Shown in pieces: positions 8,887-17,146 of a stretch of DNA of 64,000 nucleotides; positions within the stretch are counted from its first letter, which is position 1; each line of letters starts with the position of its first letter. Made by a program: the position numbers and the translations under genes. This DNA comes from DATNPX01 sp036702975 (GTDB taxonomy: Bacteria; Cyanobacteriota; Vampirovibrionia; Obscuribacterales; Obscuribacteraceae), in contig DATNPX010000012.1 of the NCBI GenBank assembly GCA_036702975.1, positions 186,001 to 250,000 on the forward strand, written 5' to 3'. Below the pieces are notes generated by a model. The model was not told the origin of the DNA. It worked only from the letters and a program-made list of their open reading frames with translations, and did no database searches.

Positions 8887-9555
8887 ATGCAGGCTTCTAA
8901 GATCTTCTTCGCTTTAGGCTTTGTGGCGCTCGGTGCGGGCGGCACGATGCTTGTTCAGAATTGGGACAGCCTGAACAATAAAGTTCTCGCTATGCTTCAT
9001 CGTCCACATTTTGTTCGTCCACGGAACATAGAGGCGCAAATGGAGCCGGTAACGATAACCGGCGAAGTTGTCGATTCATGGTGCTATGCTTCTCAGACTA
9101 TGGGACCAGGTCAAGGTCTTGGACACGTCGCCTGCGCAACAGCTTGCATCCTTGGCGGCGTCACACCGGGCATTCTCGAAGACAAGACTGGTGAGATGTT
9201 CGTCGCCGTTAAGTACACGGGCTACAAAGGCTGCAACGAACTGTTAGCGCCATATATTGGTAAGACGGTGACCGTACACGGATGGATGGGATACAAGGGA
9301 GATACGCGAGTATTGAAAATCGCGACTGTCGAGCTCGTTTCCAAAGGTTTACCTGGTGCAGCATCAGCACCATCGGCTCCCGCGGTTAATCCGGCGGCAA
9401 ACTCGACAGAAAATTCAAAAGAAAATTCAACAGCCGCTGCTCAAAGTTCGGCTTCAACGACTACCAGTAAGTCAACAGCACAGTTGCCGCCCAAACAAGA
9501 TCAATGCGAAGAGTGCAAAGAAGACAAAGCAGCTGGAAAGAAAGCGGACCCATAA
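8887..9555 (+). CDS. Membrane-anchored OB-like protein with Cys/His motif, 222 aa
   Basis: An N-terminal helix (about 5-25) acts as signal anchor. The core (about 52-150) contains the motif D-x-W-C-Y, then G-L-G-H-x-x-C-A-x-x-C, then a G-Y-K-G-C segment. That arrangement is found in small exported proteins and could bind a metal or haem or form disulfides. The following TVTVHGWMGYKGDTRVLKI looks like a beta-barrel strand pair. A Ser/Ala/Asn-rich tail ends with QCEECKEDK, another CxxC. It is the last gene of the 7254-9555 run. Function is unknown. Confidence 0.6.
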   Translation: MQASKIFFALGFVALGAGGTMLVQNWDSLNNKVLAMLHRPHFVRPRNIEAQMEPVTITGEVVDSWCYASQTMGPGQGLGHVACATACILGGVTPGILEDKTGEMFVAVKYTGYKGCNELLAPYIGKTVTVHGWMGYKGDTRVLKIATVELVSKGLPGAASAPSAPAVNPAANSTENSKENSTAAAQSSASTTTSKSTAQLPPKQDQCEECKEDKAAGKKADP

Positions 9556-9589
9556 GAGTCCTAAAATAGAGTCCAACTCAAGTCAGGCA

Positions 9590-10648
9590 CTAAGCCAAAG
9601 CTGCAGCAAGCGGTCCTGGTGGTGCAACTCGAACGCGTTCTGTGGCTGCGACTGCTTCCGATTCGATCGCCCAGACATAAAGACAAGTATAGAATGCGGC
9701 TCTTATGTAGATTGAGAAGGATGTGACCAGGATGACCATGAATCCCCAGCTCAATACGCCCATTCCAATTAGTGCAGGCGGGATCGTCACTCCCTGGAAC
9801 GCATGCAGATAATATGCTGCACCGCCGAGAGAGACGCCAACGAGATATGTGAACCACGAAGCCATGCGGCAGATACCATCCACGCCGATTTCACCGACAC
9901 CGATTGTGAGCAAATTACCTGAGGCAATACGATCGGCGCGCTTGAGAGCGCCAACAAAGGACGAGCCCTCAATTACTATCGCCGGAAGAATCAAGTGGCC
10001 AGCTAATGTCCAAAAGACTTCCACCACTCCGGCAAGGAAGTCGATACCAAAGCCAAAGATGCCTGAACCGCGCTTCTTGCGCATGAATTTAGCTATATTG
10101 CGAGCAATGAAAGTGACTGCGCCAAGCATGATGATTGCAGGTAAACTCTCTGCCACTGCGCGGCAGGCAGTAAGGAACCGGCCTGAACCAGGACCTTCAG
10201 TCAAATGGCTGTAGGTGAGAGCTGTGGTAACTCCTTCCAAAAATCTGTTGGTTAACCACCATACGGCGAGAATGCCCATCACACCAAGACTTGCCTGGGA
10301 AGTAACGACATCCGACACCTGGCCGCTCAGTGCCTGGAAGCCAGACATATCGAGCGGTCCGTTAACCGAGCCCATATTAAGCAGTTTCGCCGGGTCGAGA
10401 TGCTGTAGCGTTTGAGGCGCCTGATGCAGTAAGTGATGGCTGTTTCGTGCGGCGTGTCCGCTAACCTCTGAGGCGTTGGCTGAGACCATGCCTGGAATCT
10501 TCTGCTCACCGAAGAAGATGAGGATAAAGCCGAAGAAGAAATTGGTAAAAACCGTCAAGATTGAGGGCCAGAGCAGGCGTTGATCCTGCATTCCCATCTT
10601 TATGCTTGACCAAATCATCTTCAGTCCGCGACCGAATGATTCAAACAT
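9590..10648 (-). CDS. Integral membrane protein, DUF6159-like, 352 aa
   Basis: The start MFESFGRGLKMIWSS and the repeated long hydrophobic stretches (about 25-48, 120-140, 165-185, 210-240, 260-290, 300-330) fit the DUF6159 type of bacterial membrane protein. A soluble loop lies between helices one and two. No enzymatic motif is seen. It converges on the preceding plus-strand run with 34 bp between stops and has its own promoter at 10735-10763. Family membership is from memory of the N-terminal pattern, so treat it as tentative. Confidence 0.6.
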   Translation of the reverse strand: MFESFGRGLKMIWSSIKMGMQDQRLLWPSILTVFTNFFFGFILIFFGEQKIPGMVSANASEVSGHAARNSHHLLHQAPQTLQHLDPAKLLNMGSVNGPLDMSGFQALSGQVSDVVTSQASLGVMGILAVWWLTNRFLEGVTTALTYSHLTEGPGSGRFLTACRAVAESLPAIIMLGAVTFIARNIAKFMRKKRGSGIFGFGIDFLAGVVEVFWTLAGHLILPAIVIEGSSFVGALKRADRIASGNLLTIGVGEIGVDGICRMASWFTYLVGVSLGGAAYYLHAFQGVTIPPALIGMGVLSWGFMVILVTSFSIYIRAAFYTCLYVWAIESEAVAATERVRVAPPGPLAAALA

Positions 10649-10734
10649 TGCTTTTCTTATGTCCTCGTTGCCCAGGGTACGGCAGGAAACCTAGATAGTA
10701 AAAACGTCACAGTAAAACTGATTCCGCGCCTAAG

Positions 10735-10763
10735 ATTGTACGCAGTTGCCAAGCAGAAGTAAA
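10735..10763 (-). promoter_or_regulatory. Sigma-70-type promoter for the DUF6159-like gene
   Basis: Read on the minus strand, TTTACT (10758-10763) and TACAAT (10735-10740) are 17 bp apart. Transcription would start near 10728 and reach ATG 10648 after an 80-nt leader. The acyl-CoA ligase stop lies just upstream at 10847, so this promoter gives the membrane protein independent expression. Confidence 0.5.
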
Positions 10764-10846
10764 GTTATTTTTAGTGGTTTTGACTAACAAGAAGGGAAAG
10801 TTCCGAAACTAGCGCTTTTGCCTGGGCCTCACGACCCTGCTGGGCG

Positions 10847-12718
10847 TTACTTTTTGAGGCCGGTTTTGGCTGTTCTACCGTCTTCCAGCTCGAGGTCTTG
10901 AGCATCATACATCTTATCGAGAACGTCTTTGTACTTCTCGATAACTACTTTACGTTTGACTTTAAAAGTAGGGGTCAGTTCATTGGTTTCGGCGGAAAAA
11001 TCGACCGGTAAAATTGAGAATTTCTTGATCTTTTCGAACTGTGCCAGATGTTCATTCTTTTCATTCACAAGTCTTTCAATCGAGCTGTAGACCTGAGAAT
11101 TTTGTGCCAGCGCGATCGTGTCCTCTAGATCTGATCCATCCGCAGCTTTTATGCCGTTGTCTTTGGCGAACTTTTTTAGAGCATCAGGATTGAGTGTGAT
11201 CAAGGCTGTGCAATATTTGCGACGGTCGCCATACACAACGATATTGCTCACCATACCCTGTCCCTTGAACATGTTTTCCAGATATTGTGGCGCGATATGC
11301 TTGCCACCAGCGGTGATGATGATGTCTTTCTTCCTGTCTTTGATGTGCAGAAAGCCCTCAGCGTCTACCTCTCCAATATCACCTGTATAGAACCAGCCGT
11401 CATTGAGCGCATCTTTGGTTGCTTCTTCGTTCTTGTAATAACCGGCAAATATGGTTGGCCCCTTCGCCAGTATCTCACCATCCGCTGCAATTTTTACTTG
11501 TACGCCGGGAAGCGGCTTACCCACAGTTCCATGATGATTTGCTTCCGGTGTATTGCATGCAATTGGAGCTGAGGTCTCGGTCAAACCATAACCTTCCACC
11601 ATCTCAAAACCTAGCGATTCAAAAAACGACTGCACTTCCTGCGATAGCGGAGCAGCTCCAGAAACCATGATACGGAGCCGTCCACCAAAGCGTTTGCGAA
11701 TCTTCGAAAAAACAAGACGGTCGGCAACGCGCAATTCACCACGATAAAATTGCTTCAGCAAAGCACTGTTGTCGCCACTAACTTTAGTGGCACGTTTATT
11801 CAAACCGAACGCCCAGCGAATCAAGATCTGTTGCGGCTTAGCCATGTCTTTAATTTGCATCTGGATGCGCTGATATGCTTTCTCGTAGAATCGGGGCACG
11901 CCATTCAGAACAGTTGGTTGGACTTCTATCATATTCTTCGGCACGCTTTCGATCGATTCAGCGTAAGCCATGACGAGGCCTTGATAGATCGAAAGGAACT
12001 GGCCGCCGACTCTTTCGTAGACGTGAGAGAGCGGCAGAAATGAAAGCGCGAGATCGTTTTCAGTGAAGCCGACCAATTCGGTCATTGCCCGACAGACAGA
12101 ATAGAAGTTGCTGTGCAGCAGCATTGCACCTTTGGGAACACCGGTCGTCCCTGACGTATAGATAATGGAAGCCAGATCGGACGGCTGCACTTCTTTCACT
12201 CGTGCATCGACTTCGTCAGGGTGTTCTGCTTGATATTTCTCTCCTTGTTTCAGCAGTTGGTCCCAGGTTATGCAAACAATATGTTCAGTCGAGGGAGGTG
12301 CGTCGCCTTCGATTATGACGATCATCTTGAGCTGTGGCGGTCTCTCCACCGAATCGAGAATTTTCTTCGCTTGCCAATCTTGCTCAGCAAACAAAATTGT
12401 GGTGTCACTATGTTTGACCAGGTACTGCACTTCCGGTGGTGACAAAGTCGGGTAAATCGGCACAGTCACGGCACCACAAGAGAGGGCCCCGATATCAGCC
12501 CAAGTCCAAGCTGGACGTGTTTGCGACATGATGGCGATTTTGTCGCCGCGCTCAAGTCCATAAGCTAAAAGTCCGTTTGCTACCAGGCGCGTGATGCGCC
12601 CATGTTCGCCCCATTGAACCGGCGCATAGCTGCCATTGACCTTGTGCATAATGGCCGTGCGCTCGGGCATCTCCTTCACGCGCTTCCAGAAGATATCGAT
12701 CAAGGTCTCTTTTGCCAA
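10847..12718 (-). CDS. fadD: Long-chain fatty-acid-CoA ligase (AMP-forming)
   Basis: This enzyme activates fatty acids to acyl-CoA through an acyl-adenylate. The adenylate-forming signature SIIYTSGTTGVPKGAML is at about 188-204. GYGLTETSAP and WFYTGDIGEVD supply the A5 and A7 core motifs, and KDIIITAGGKHI follows. The length (623 aa) matches the FadD15/FAA-like long-chain group, which carries the extra C-terminal insertion. The start is TTG with GGGAAG upstream. The product is probably peripheral on the inner membrane. It is the last of the minus-strand run but is 77 bp away from cutA. Confidence 0.92.
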   Translation of the reverse strand: MAKETLIDIFWKRVKEMPERTAIMHKVNGSYAPVQWGEHGRITRLVANGLLAYGLERGDKIAIMSQTRPAWTWADIGALSCGAVTVPIYPTLSPPEVQYLVKHSDTTILFAEQDWQAKKILDSVERPPQLKMIVIIEGDAPPSTEHIVCITWDQLLKQGEKYQAEHPDEVDARVKEVQPSDLASIIYTSGTTGVPKGAMLLHSNFYSVCRAMTELVGFTENDLALSFLPLSHVYERVGGQFLSIYQGLVMAYAESIESVPKNMIEVQPTVLNGVPRFYEKAYQRIQMQIKDMAKPQQILIRWAFGLNKRATKVSGDNSALLKQFYRGELRVADRLVFSKIRKRFGGRLRIMVSGAAPLSQEVQSFFESLGFEMVEGYGLTETSAPIACNTPEANHHGTVGKPLPGVQVKIAADGEILAKGPTIFAGYYKNEEATKDALNDGWFYTGDIGEVDAEGFLHIKDRKKDIIITAGGKHIAPQYLENMFKGQGMVSNIVVYGDRRKYCTALITLNPDALKKFAKDNGIKAADGSDLEDTIALAQNSQVYSSIERLVNEKNEHLAQFEKIKKFSILPVDFSAETNELTPTFKVKRKVVIEKYKDVLDKMYDAQDLELEDGRTAKTGLKK

Positions 12719-12795
12719 GTTTGCTTCCCTTTGCTCTGTTTAAGCGTTGTTCGCGGTGTCGTTTGCCAGTTTCTATATGGGTAGTGGAGTTTTTG

Positions 12796-13155
12796 TTACT
12801 TAGTGACGTTTCCGGCAGATGACGAATCGATGTTTTTGGCTAGATCTACAGAATCAGCTATCCATTTTAAGTATGGCTCATATCCATCGTTTATAGACCA
12901 CTTAATAATCTCTGGAACCTCATAAGGATGAATTTCACAAACCCTCTTCTTCAAAGTTTGCCACAGATTTTGTTCGGTTTTGATGATCAATAGATCTTCT
13001 CTGTCTCGCGTCACTTTGCCTTCCCACCGGTATATCGATGTGACGTTTGAAACTATATTGACGCAAGCAGCGAGCTGTTCGGATACCAAAGTAGACGCGA
13101 TTCCGTCGGACTCAGCCGGTGGGCAGGTGACGAAGATAACGATCTCGTCCGTCAA
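12796..13155 (-). CDS. cutA: Divalent-cation tolerance protein CutA
   Basis: CutA is a small trimeric alpha/beta protein of the PII-like fold. The family blocks are present: VTCPPAESDGIASTLVSEQLAACVN at the start, IYRWEGKV, DREDLLIIKT and HPYEVPEII. The start is TTG, immediately after the stop of the upstream gene with no intervening base, so translation is probably coupled. Copper tolerance is the historical role. The biochemical function is still unsettled in the family. Confidence 0.93.
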   Translation of the reverse strand: MTDEIVIFVTCPPAESDGIASTLVSEQLAACVNIVSNVTSIYRWEGKVTRDREDLLIIKTEQNLWQTLKKRVCEIHPYEVPEIIKWSINDGYEPYLKWIADSVDLAKNIDSSSAGNVTK

Positions 13156-14244
13156 TTAGCCCATGCTCCGTTGCAGTTCAGTGCCGGTTTCGTCCAAGAA
13201 TGTTCTCAAGCTGCTTGCGATTTGAGCGAACGATTTTAGTTGCAGCCGTGGCATCCTGTATCGCTTGTGCAACTTTAACACCAGCGTAGGAACTGCCAGC
13301 TCCTCGCCACAGAATCGCAATAATGGTGCCATTTGGTGGTCAGAGGAGTCTTCGCAAACCGGCTCGATGTGGGCAAGAAGATTCTTTAGTCGAATCGCGT
13401 AGTCTTCGCATTGGTGCAGCGATGGTCCATAAGATGACAGCTGTAATCCAGGCGCCTCATGCCATGATGAACCGAGCAGGAAGACGACAAGACCTATCTG
13501 CCCTGATTTAACGATATCGCTGAACGCACGTCGCATCGGTGTCTCCAGATACCAGCAAGGATCTGCGACGCAGCAATAGTTACTTAGCAGAGCGTGGCAA
13601 TCGGTCAACCTGTGCAACAACGCTGACATACTGCCGGTGTATGCGTCAGGTTCGTGAAACTCGCCTTCGCGCCAAAACGCCGTGGCATGCGGAGCGATGA
13701 CAAGAACCGGCTTCTGTCCGCCGAGAAAGCGATAATCAGGTTCGCCAGCTGGCGGAAACTGTTCATAGCGCTCTGAAAGCAGGGCCTCATATTGCAGCGC
13801 CCACTGCAAAGGCATAGATTGAGGCTTTTCGCCGACAATATATTCAATTGCCTCGTTGATGTCTTCAAAACGTGCTCGGCTATGCGATATGACCCATGGA
13901 TTGAAAGGTGACTGCCCAACCACCGTCACCATTTTGCCTCGGCGATGAGCATAAAAGAGCTCCATTGCCGTTCCGTAACTAGACCGATTGAGATTTGCTA
14001 GAAGCACATCCGATTGATCGATTAAGTCGAGCGCTCGTCGCACCCTGAGATCCTCAGGAGTTCCCGGTTCTCTCTCTTCCTCGGTACGACCGCTCCAGGT
14101 CAACTCCAGCGGATTGACCACGCGCAAACCATATCGTCTTAGCTTGGTCATTGCAAAAGCGCGCCAATCAGGGGTGGCAGACTGTAGTCCAAGCAAGTCT
14201 TGAGCTTCGAACGAATCTCCAGTAAGGTAAACCGAGGACAGCAT
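13156..14244 (-). CDS. Deoxyribosyltransferase-like plus C-terminal amidohydrolase-like protein
   Basis: The N-terminal part (about 1-135 from this start) resembles nucleoside 2-deoxyribosyltransferase-type folds: SSVYLTGDSFEAQDLL, NPLELTW, LIDQSDVLLANL and YGTAMELFYAHRRGK. The rest (about 160-330) has spaced features of N-formylglutamate amidohydrolases (VIAPHATAFW, DAYTGS, VADPCW) but lacks the full active-site set. The call for this second half is weak. A longer reading to 14328 exists, but the domain begins at Met 14244. It abuts cutA directly. A role in nucleotide or modified-base turnover would be a guess. Confidence 0.6.
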   Translation of the reverse strand: MLSSVYLTGDSFEAQDLLGLQSATPDWRAFAMTKLRRYGLRVVNPLELTWSGRTEEEREPGTPEDLRVRRALDLIDQSDVLLANLNRSSYGTAMELFYAHRRGKMVTVVGQSPFNPWVISHSRARFEDINEAIEYIVGEKPQSMPLQWALQYEALLSERYEQFPPAGEPDYRFLGGQKPVLVIAPHATAFWREGEFHEPDAYTGSMSALLHRLTDCHALLSNYCCVADPCWYLETPMRRAFSDIVKSGQIGLVVFLLGSSWHEAPGLQLSSYGPSLHQCEDYAIRLKNLLAHIEPVCEDSSDHQMAPLLRFCGEELAVPTLVLKLHKRYRMPRLQLKSFAQIASSLRTFLDETGTELQRSMG

Positions 14245-14372
14245 TAGTTTTGTGTGTTCGCTCCCTGCAAGTAATCTCTGAGAATGATTATGCGCAAAAC
14301 TGCATAAATGCTGCTTTCTATATACCACAACCCGGGTTTAGTTTCGTAAGTGCCTGACAGGTGCCGGTGAAT

Positions 14373-14840
14373 ATGCTTTTCGATATGCGTTTGTATAAAT
14401 TTGCTCGTCGTCAATTGATTGATGTCTCGCTTGTGTTTTTCCTCGCAGTGGCTCTGGGGGGGTGTCGTGAGACCCAAAGCCCAAATAAATCTATCCCGCC
14501 CGGGTCAGAAAACGATGACAGCCAGATCGTGGCCATGCAGGAACAAGGCGGGCGTGCTGAGATCACAGGCAAGGTTAGAGTTTATAAAGTCTTAGCCGAG
14601 GACGATGAGGGGCTGCGCCACGAGCGCTTTCTCGTCATGCTCTCGAATGGAAGAACTGTTCTGGTCGCTCATTCTATCGACCGAGCTCCGCGTGTACCGG
14701 TTGTTGCCGGAGACGTGGTCGTATTGCATGGTGAATTCATCGGCAACGAAAAGGGTGGCATCATCCACTGGACGCACCATTCCGACTCATCCAAACATGA
14801 AGGCGGTTGGATTATGTTCAACGGGAAACGCTACGAATAG
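14373..14840 (+). CDS. DUF3465-type lipoprotein, 155 aa
   Basis: The signal peptide ends in a clear lipobox (LGGC, Cys near residue 31), so the mature protein is probably lipid-anchored in the envelope. The core matches the DUF3465 layout, an OB-like domain with GEFIGNEKGGIIHWTHH and a closing GGWIMFNGKRYE. AGGTG sits 8 nt before ATG 14373, which I prefer to the in-frame GTG at 14361. It is divergent from the preceding minus-strand gene. Function is unknown; related OB proteins often accompany DNA or envelope processes. Confidence 0.8.
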   Translation: MLFDMRLYKFARRQLIDVSLVFFLAVALGGCRETQSPNKSIPPGSENDDSQIVAMQEQGGRAEITGKVRVYKVLAEDDEGLRHERFLVMLSNGRTVLVAHSIDRAPRVPVVAGDVVVLHGEFIGNEKGGIIHWTHHSDSSKHEGGWIMFNGKRYE

Positions 14841-14866
14841 CAATCAAGAATATCGCTAAAACTTGC

Positions 14867-15373
14867 TCAGGATTTCGATAAAACCGTGGCGATCTTAGGT
14901 GTGATAAACCACTTTAAAATCCCTGGCGTCGAAGGGGGCAGGTCGTATACATCGACCCTACAAACACCGGCTTTTTTGAAGGGCAGCTGCAACTCATGAG
15001 CAGCGTCAAGTAATGTGGCTGCCAACATACCGATATCGGGCTCATGACCAAAGAGCATCACTTCTTGGAAATTTCCAAGATCGCGCAAAAACTTGTACAG
15101 TGAAGCAGGCGAACCACCCGGCGCTAGCGCGTCGCAGATCTTGACTTCGCTGTCGTCATTGAGGACTTCGGCAAAAATTTCAGCGGTTTGCTTTGCTCGA
15201 ACTAGTGGACTGCTAACGAAGAAGTTCGGTTTGACATTGATGCGCTTAAGCCCTTGGGCCACGGCTTTGGCTTCTTGCCGTCCCTCGTCGGTGAGCGGTC
15301 TCATAGAGTCGTTGAGAACGGCTCCACCGATGCGCTCAGTTGCTATTCCATGCCTCACTAAGTAAATCTTCAT
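14867..15373 (-). CDS. sixA: Phosphohistidine phosphatase SixA
   Basis: This is a histidine phosphatase superfamily enzyme. The catalytic RHG motif is at residues 7-9 (YLVRHGIA), the second Arg block is SSPLVRAKQTAEI, and the distal His lies in FGHEPDI. Length (168 aa) and the SLYKFLRDLG spacer fit SixA, which removes phosphate from histidine phosphotransfer domains or PTS components. It converges on the DUF3465 gene with a 26-bp gap. The gene is single and cytosolic. Confidence 0.9.
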   Translation of the reverse strand: MKIYLVRHGIATERIGGAVLNDSMRPLTDEGRQEAKAVAQGLKRINVKPNFFVSSPLVRAKQTAEIFAEVLNDDSEVKICDALAPGGSPASLYKFLRDLGNFQEVMLFGHEPDIGMLAATLLDAAHELQLPFKKAGVCRVDVYDLPPSTPGILKWFITPKIATVLSKS

Positions 15374-15527
15374 GCCGGTATTTTACTGTTTGATTTCATC
15401 CGGGCAATCTTTCTACGAGGAGGGGGTGAAAAAGTTTTATGTGCCAAGAAAGCCAAGCAGAATAGGCATTTTGCGACATTCTCCCCAGCGATGACGCTAG
15501 CTAAATGATAGGTCATAATATTGTGCG

Positions 15528-15965
15528 ATGAGTGCTAAACCCCGAATTATTGGTCTTGACGTTGGCGATAAACGCATTGGTATCGCCATTTCTGACCCTC
15601 TGCATTACACGGCAGCAGGACTAGAGACGATCAAGCGCCACAATATGGACCGTGACGTGCGAGCGGTCAGCCAGATCGCAGAGAGGCATGGAGCGGTGAC
15701 GATTGTCATTGGGTTGCCCTTGAACATGGATGGAACGAGCGGCGATCAAGCTGAAAAGGTGCGCTCGTTTGGACGAAAATTGGCGCGCCTGATCGATGTC
15801 CCGATCGTTTACGAAGATGAGAGATTGTCAACCATTTCGGCTATTCGCACGCTTACGCTGCAGAAGGTTAAGACCGGCAAGAATCGTGAATTGGTTGATA
15901 TGCAGGCGGCAGCTATCATTTTGCAGCGCTTTCTGGACAAAAATGAGACTCCGCCCTCAGCCTGA
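15528..15965 (+). CDS. ruvX: Putative pre-16S rRNA nuclease / Holliday junction resolvase YqgF
   Basis: The RNase H-like YqgF fold is clear: GLDVGDKRIGIAISD at the N-terminus with the first catalytic Asp, VIGLPLNMDGTSG in the middle, and YEDERLST with the acidic pair. Length (145 aa) is normal. The family processes the 16S rRNA 5' end in some bacteria. A TAATAT at 15516-15521 lies so close to the ATG that the transcript could be leaderless or nearly so, though no good -35 is present. Confidence 0.93.
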   Translation: MSAKPRIIGLDVGDKRIGIAISDPLHYTAAGLETIKRHNMDRDVRAVSQIAERHGAVTIVIGLPLNMDGTSGDQAEKVRSFGRKLARLIDVPIVYEDERLSTISAIRTLTLQKVKTGKNRELVDMQAAAIILQRFLDKNETPPSA

Positions 15966-16129
15966 AGCGGTATTAAAACAATAAGTGTTGTTGCGAAGAG
16001 GTGTGTGTGGTTTAGGCTATAATCAGCCCCAGCACGCTAAGCTCAATTGCAGCGGCAACTTTGCAAGGCACCCAGCTGGCCGCACAAGTCCTCATTTCTC
16101 GATACCTCCAGCAAGAAAGGCTACTTAGA

Positions 16130-16372
16130 ATGACTTCAATGACCGTCCCCTACATTATTTTGCTGGTGCTCGAAGGGGTGCTCGGTCTCTTTATGGTTGC
16201 ACTTGTCTTGATTCACGCACCAAAAGGCGAAGGCATGGGCGGTATTGGCACTGGTGCCACTATGTTTAGTGGCAAGAGAGGCGCCGAAGCCGGGCTTGAT
16301 CGACTGACCTGGATCGTGGCAGGTTGCTTCATGTTCGTTTGCATGATTCTCGGTTTTGGAGTCGTTAAATAA
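16130..16372 (+). CDS. secG: Preprotein translocase subunit SecG
   Basis: SecG is the small two-helix subunit of SecYEG. Helix one covers about 6-27, then the typical HAPKGEGMGGIGTGATMFSGKRGAE loop, then helix two at about 55-78. AAGAAAGG lies 9-10 nt before ATG 16130, which I prefer to an upstream in-frame start at 16061. A perfect TATAAT is at 16018-16023 with no strong -35, giving a leader of about 100 nt. menG starts 2 bp after the stop, so the two are co-transcribed. Confidence 0.9.
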   Translation: MTSMTVPYIILLVLEGVLGLFMVALVLIHAPKGEGMGGIGTGATMFSGKRGAEAGLDRLTWIVAGCFMFVCMILGFGVVK

Positions 16373-16374
16373 GC

Positions 16375-17118
16375 ATGCCGTTTCAGCTCCCTACAAAAGA
16401 GGAAAAGGCTGATTACGTTTTGAAGCAGTTCGATCGTATTGCCGCCGGCTACGATCTTACCAACGACGCTATTAGTCTCGGCATGCACAGAGCATGGAAA
16501 GAGCGCGCCGTCCAGCAATTGTGCGCTGGTACTGGTACCAAATTTTTAGATGTTTGTTGTGGAACAGGCGATCTTGCACTGCGAATCTCACACCTTATTG
16601 CCACCAGAGACGGTGCAGCAGTTACTGGTCTTGACTTTTCTCCTAATATGCTAGAAGTAGCAGCTCGCCGCTTGGAACAGAGCCATCACGGCGCTTCAAA
16701 GGTTGAGTGGATACGCGGTGATGCACAAAATCTTCCGTTTACAAATGATACTTTCGATGGTGCTATCAACAGTTTCGGGCTTCGCAATCTGACTGATTTG
16801 CAAAAAGGCATCAGCGAAATGGCACGTGTCGTAAAACCAGGTTCCCGCGTGATCAACCTTGATCTTGGACATTCTGAAATTCCAGTGTTTCGCGATCTCT
16901 TCTCTGTCTTTTTCGGGCATGTCGTGCCGATCATCGGTTCGATTCTTCAACGTGACCGGAATGCCTATACATATTTGCCTGAGTCGTTGACGACTTATCC
17001 CAAACCGGCAGAGATAAGTAACATGTTCAGGGCTGCGGGCTTGTCTGATGTTCGCCATGTCCCGCTAGCACTCGGGTCGGTAGCGCTGCATATTGGCACC
17101 AAGCCTGGTGTAGTTTAG
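16375..17118 (+). CDS. menG: Demethylmenaquinone methyltransferase (UbiE/MenG family)
   Basis: This enzyme transfers a methyl group from S-adenosylmethionine to demethylmenaquinone, the last step of menaquinone synthesis. The SAM-binding motif is LDVCCGTGDLALRI at about residues 58-70. NDAISLGMHRAWKERAV near the start and INSFGLRNLTDLQKGISEMARV later are UbiE/MenG signatures. With mqnA at 31577 it fits a menaquinone-only respiratory chain. It follows secG by 2 bp and precedes lpxB by 28 bp. Confidence 0.92.
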   Translation: MPFQLPTKEEKADYVLKQFDRIAAGYDLTNDAISLGMHRAWKERAVQQLCAGTGTKFLDVCCGTGDLALRISHLIATRDGAAVTGLDFSPNMLEVAARRLEQSHHGASKVEWIRGDAQNLPFTNDTFDGAINSFGLRNLTDLQKGISEMARVVKPGSRVINLDLGHSEIPVFRDLFSVFFGHVVPIIGSILQRDRNAYTYLPESLTTYPKPAEISNMFRAAGLSDVRHVPLALGSVALHIGTKPGVV

Positions 17119-17146
17119 CCTGTCATTACAAAAGCGGAGTTGCTCG

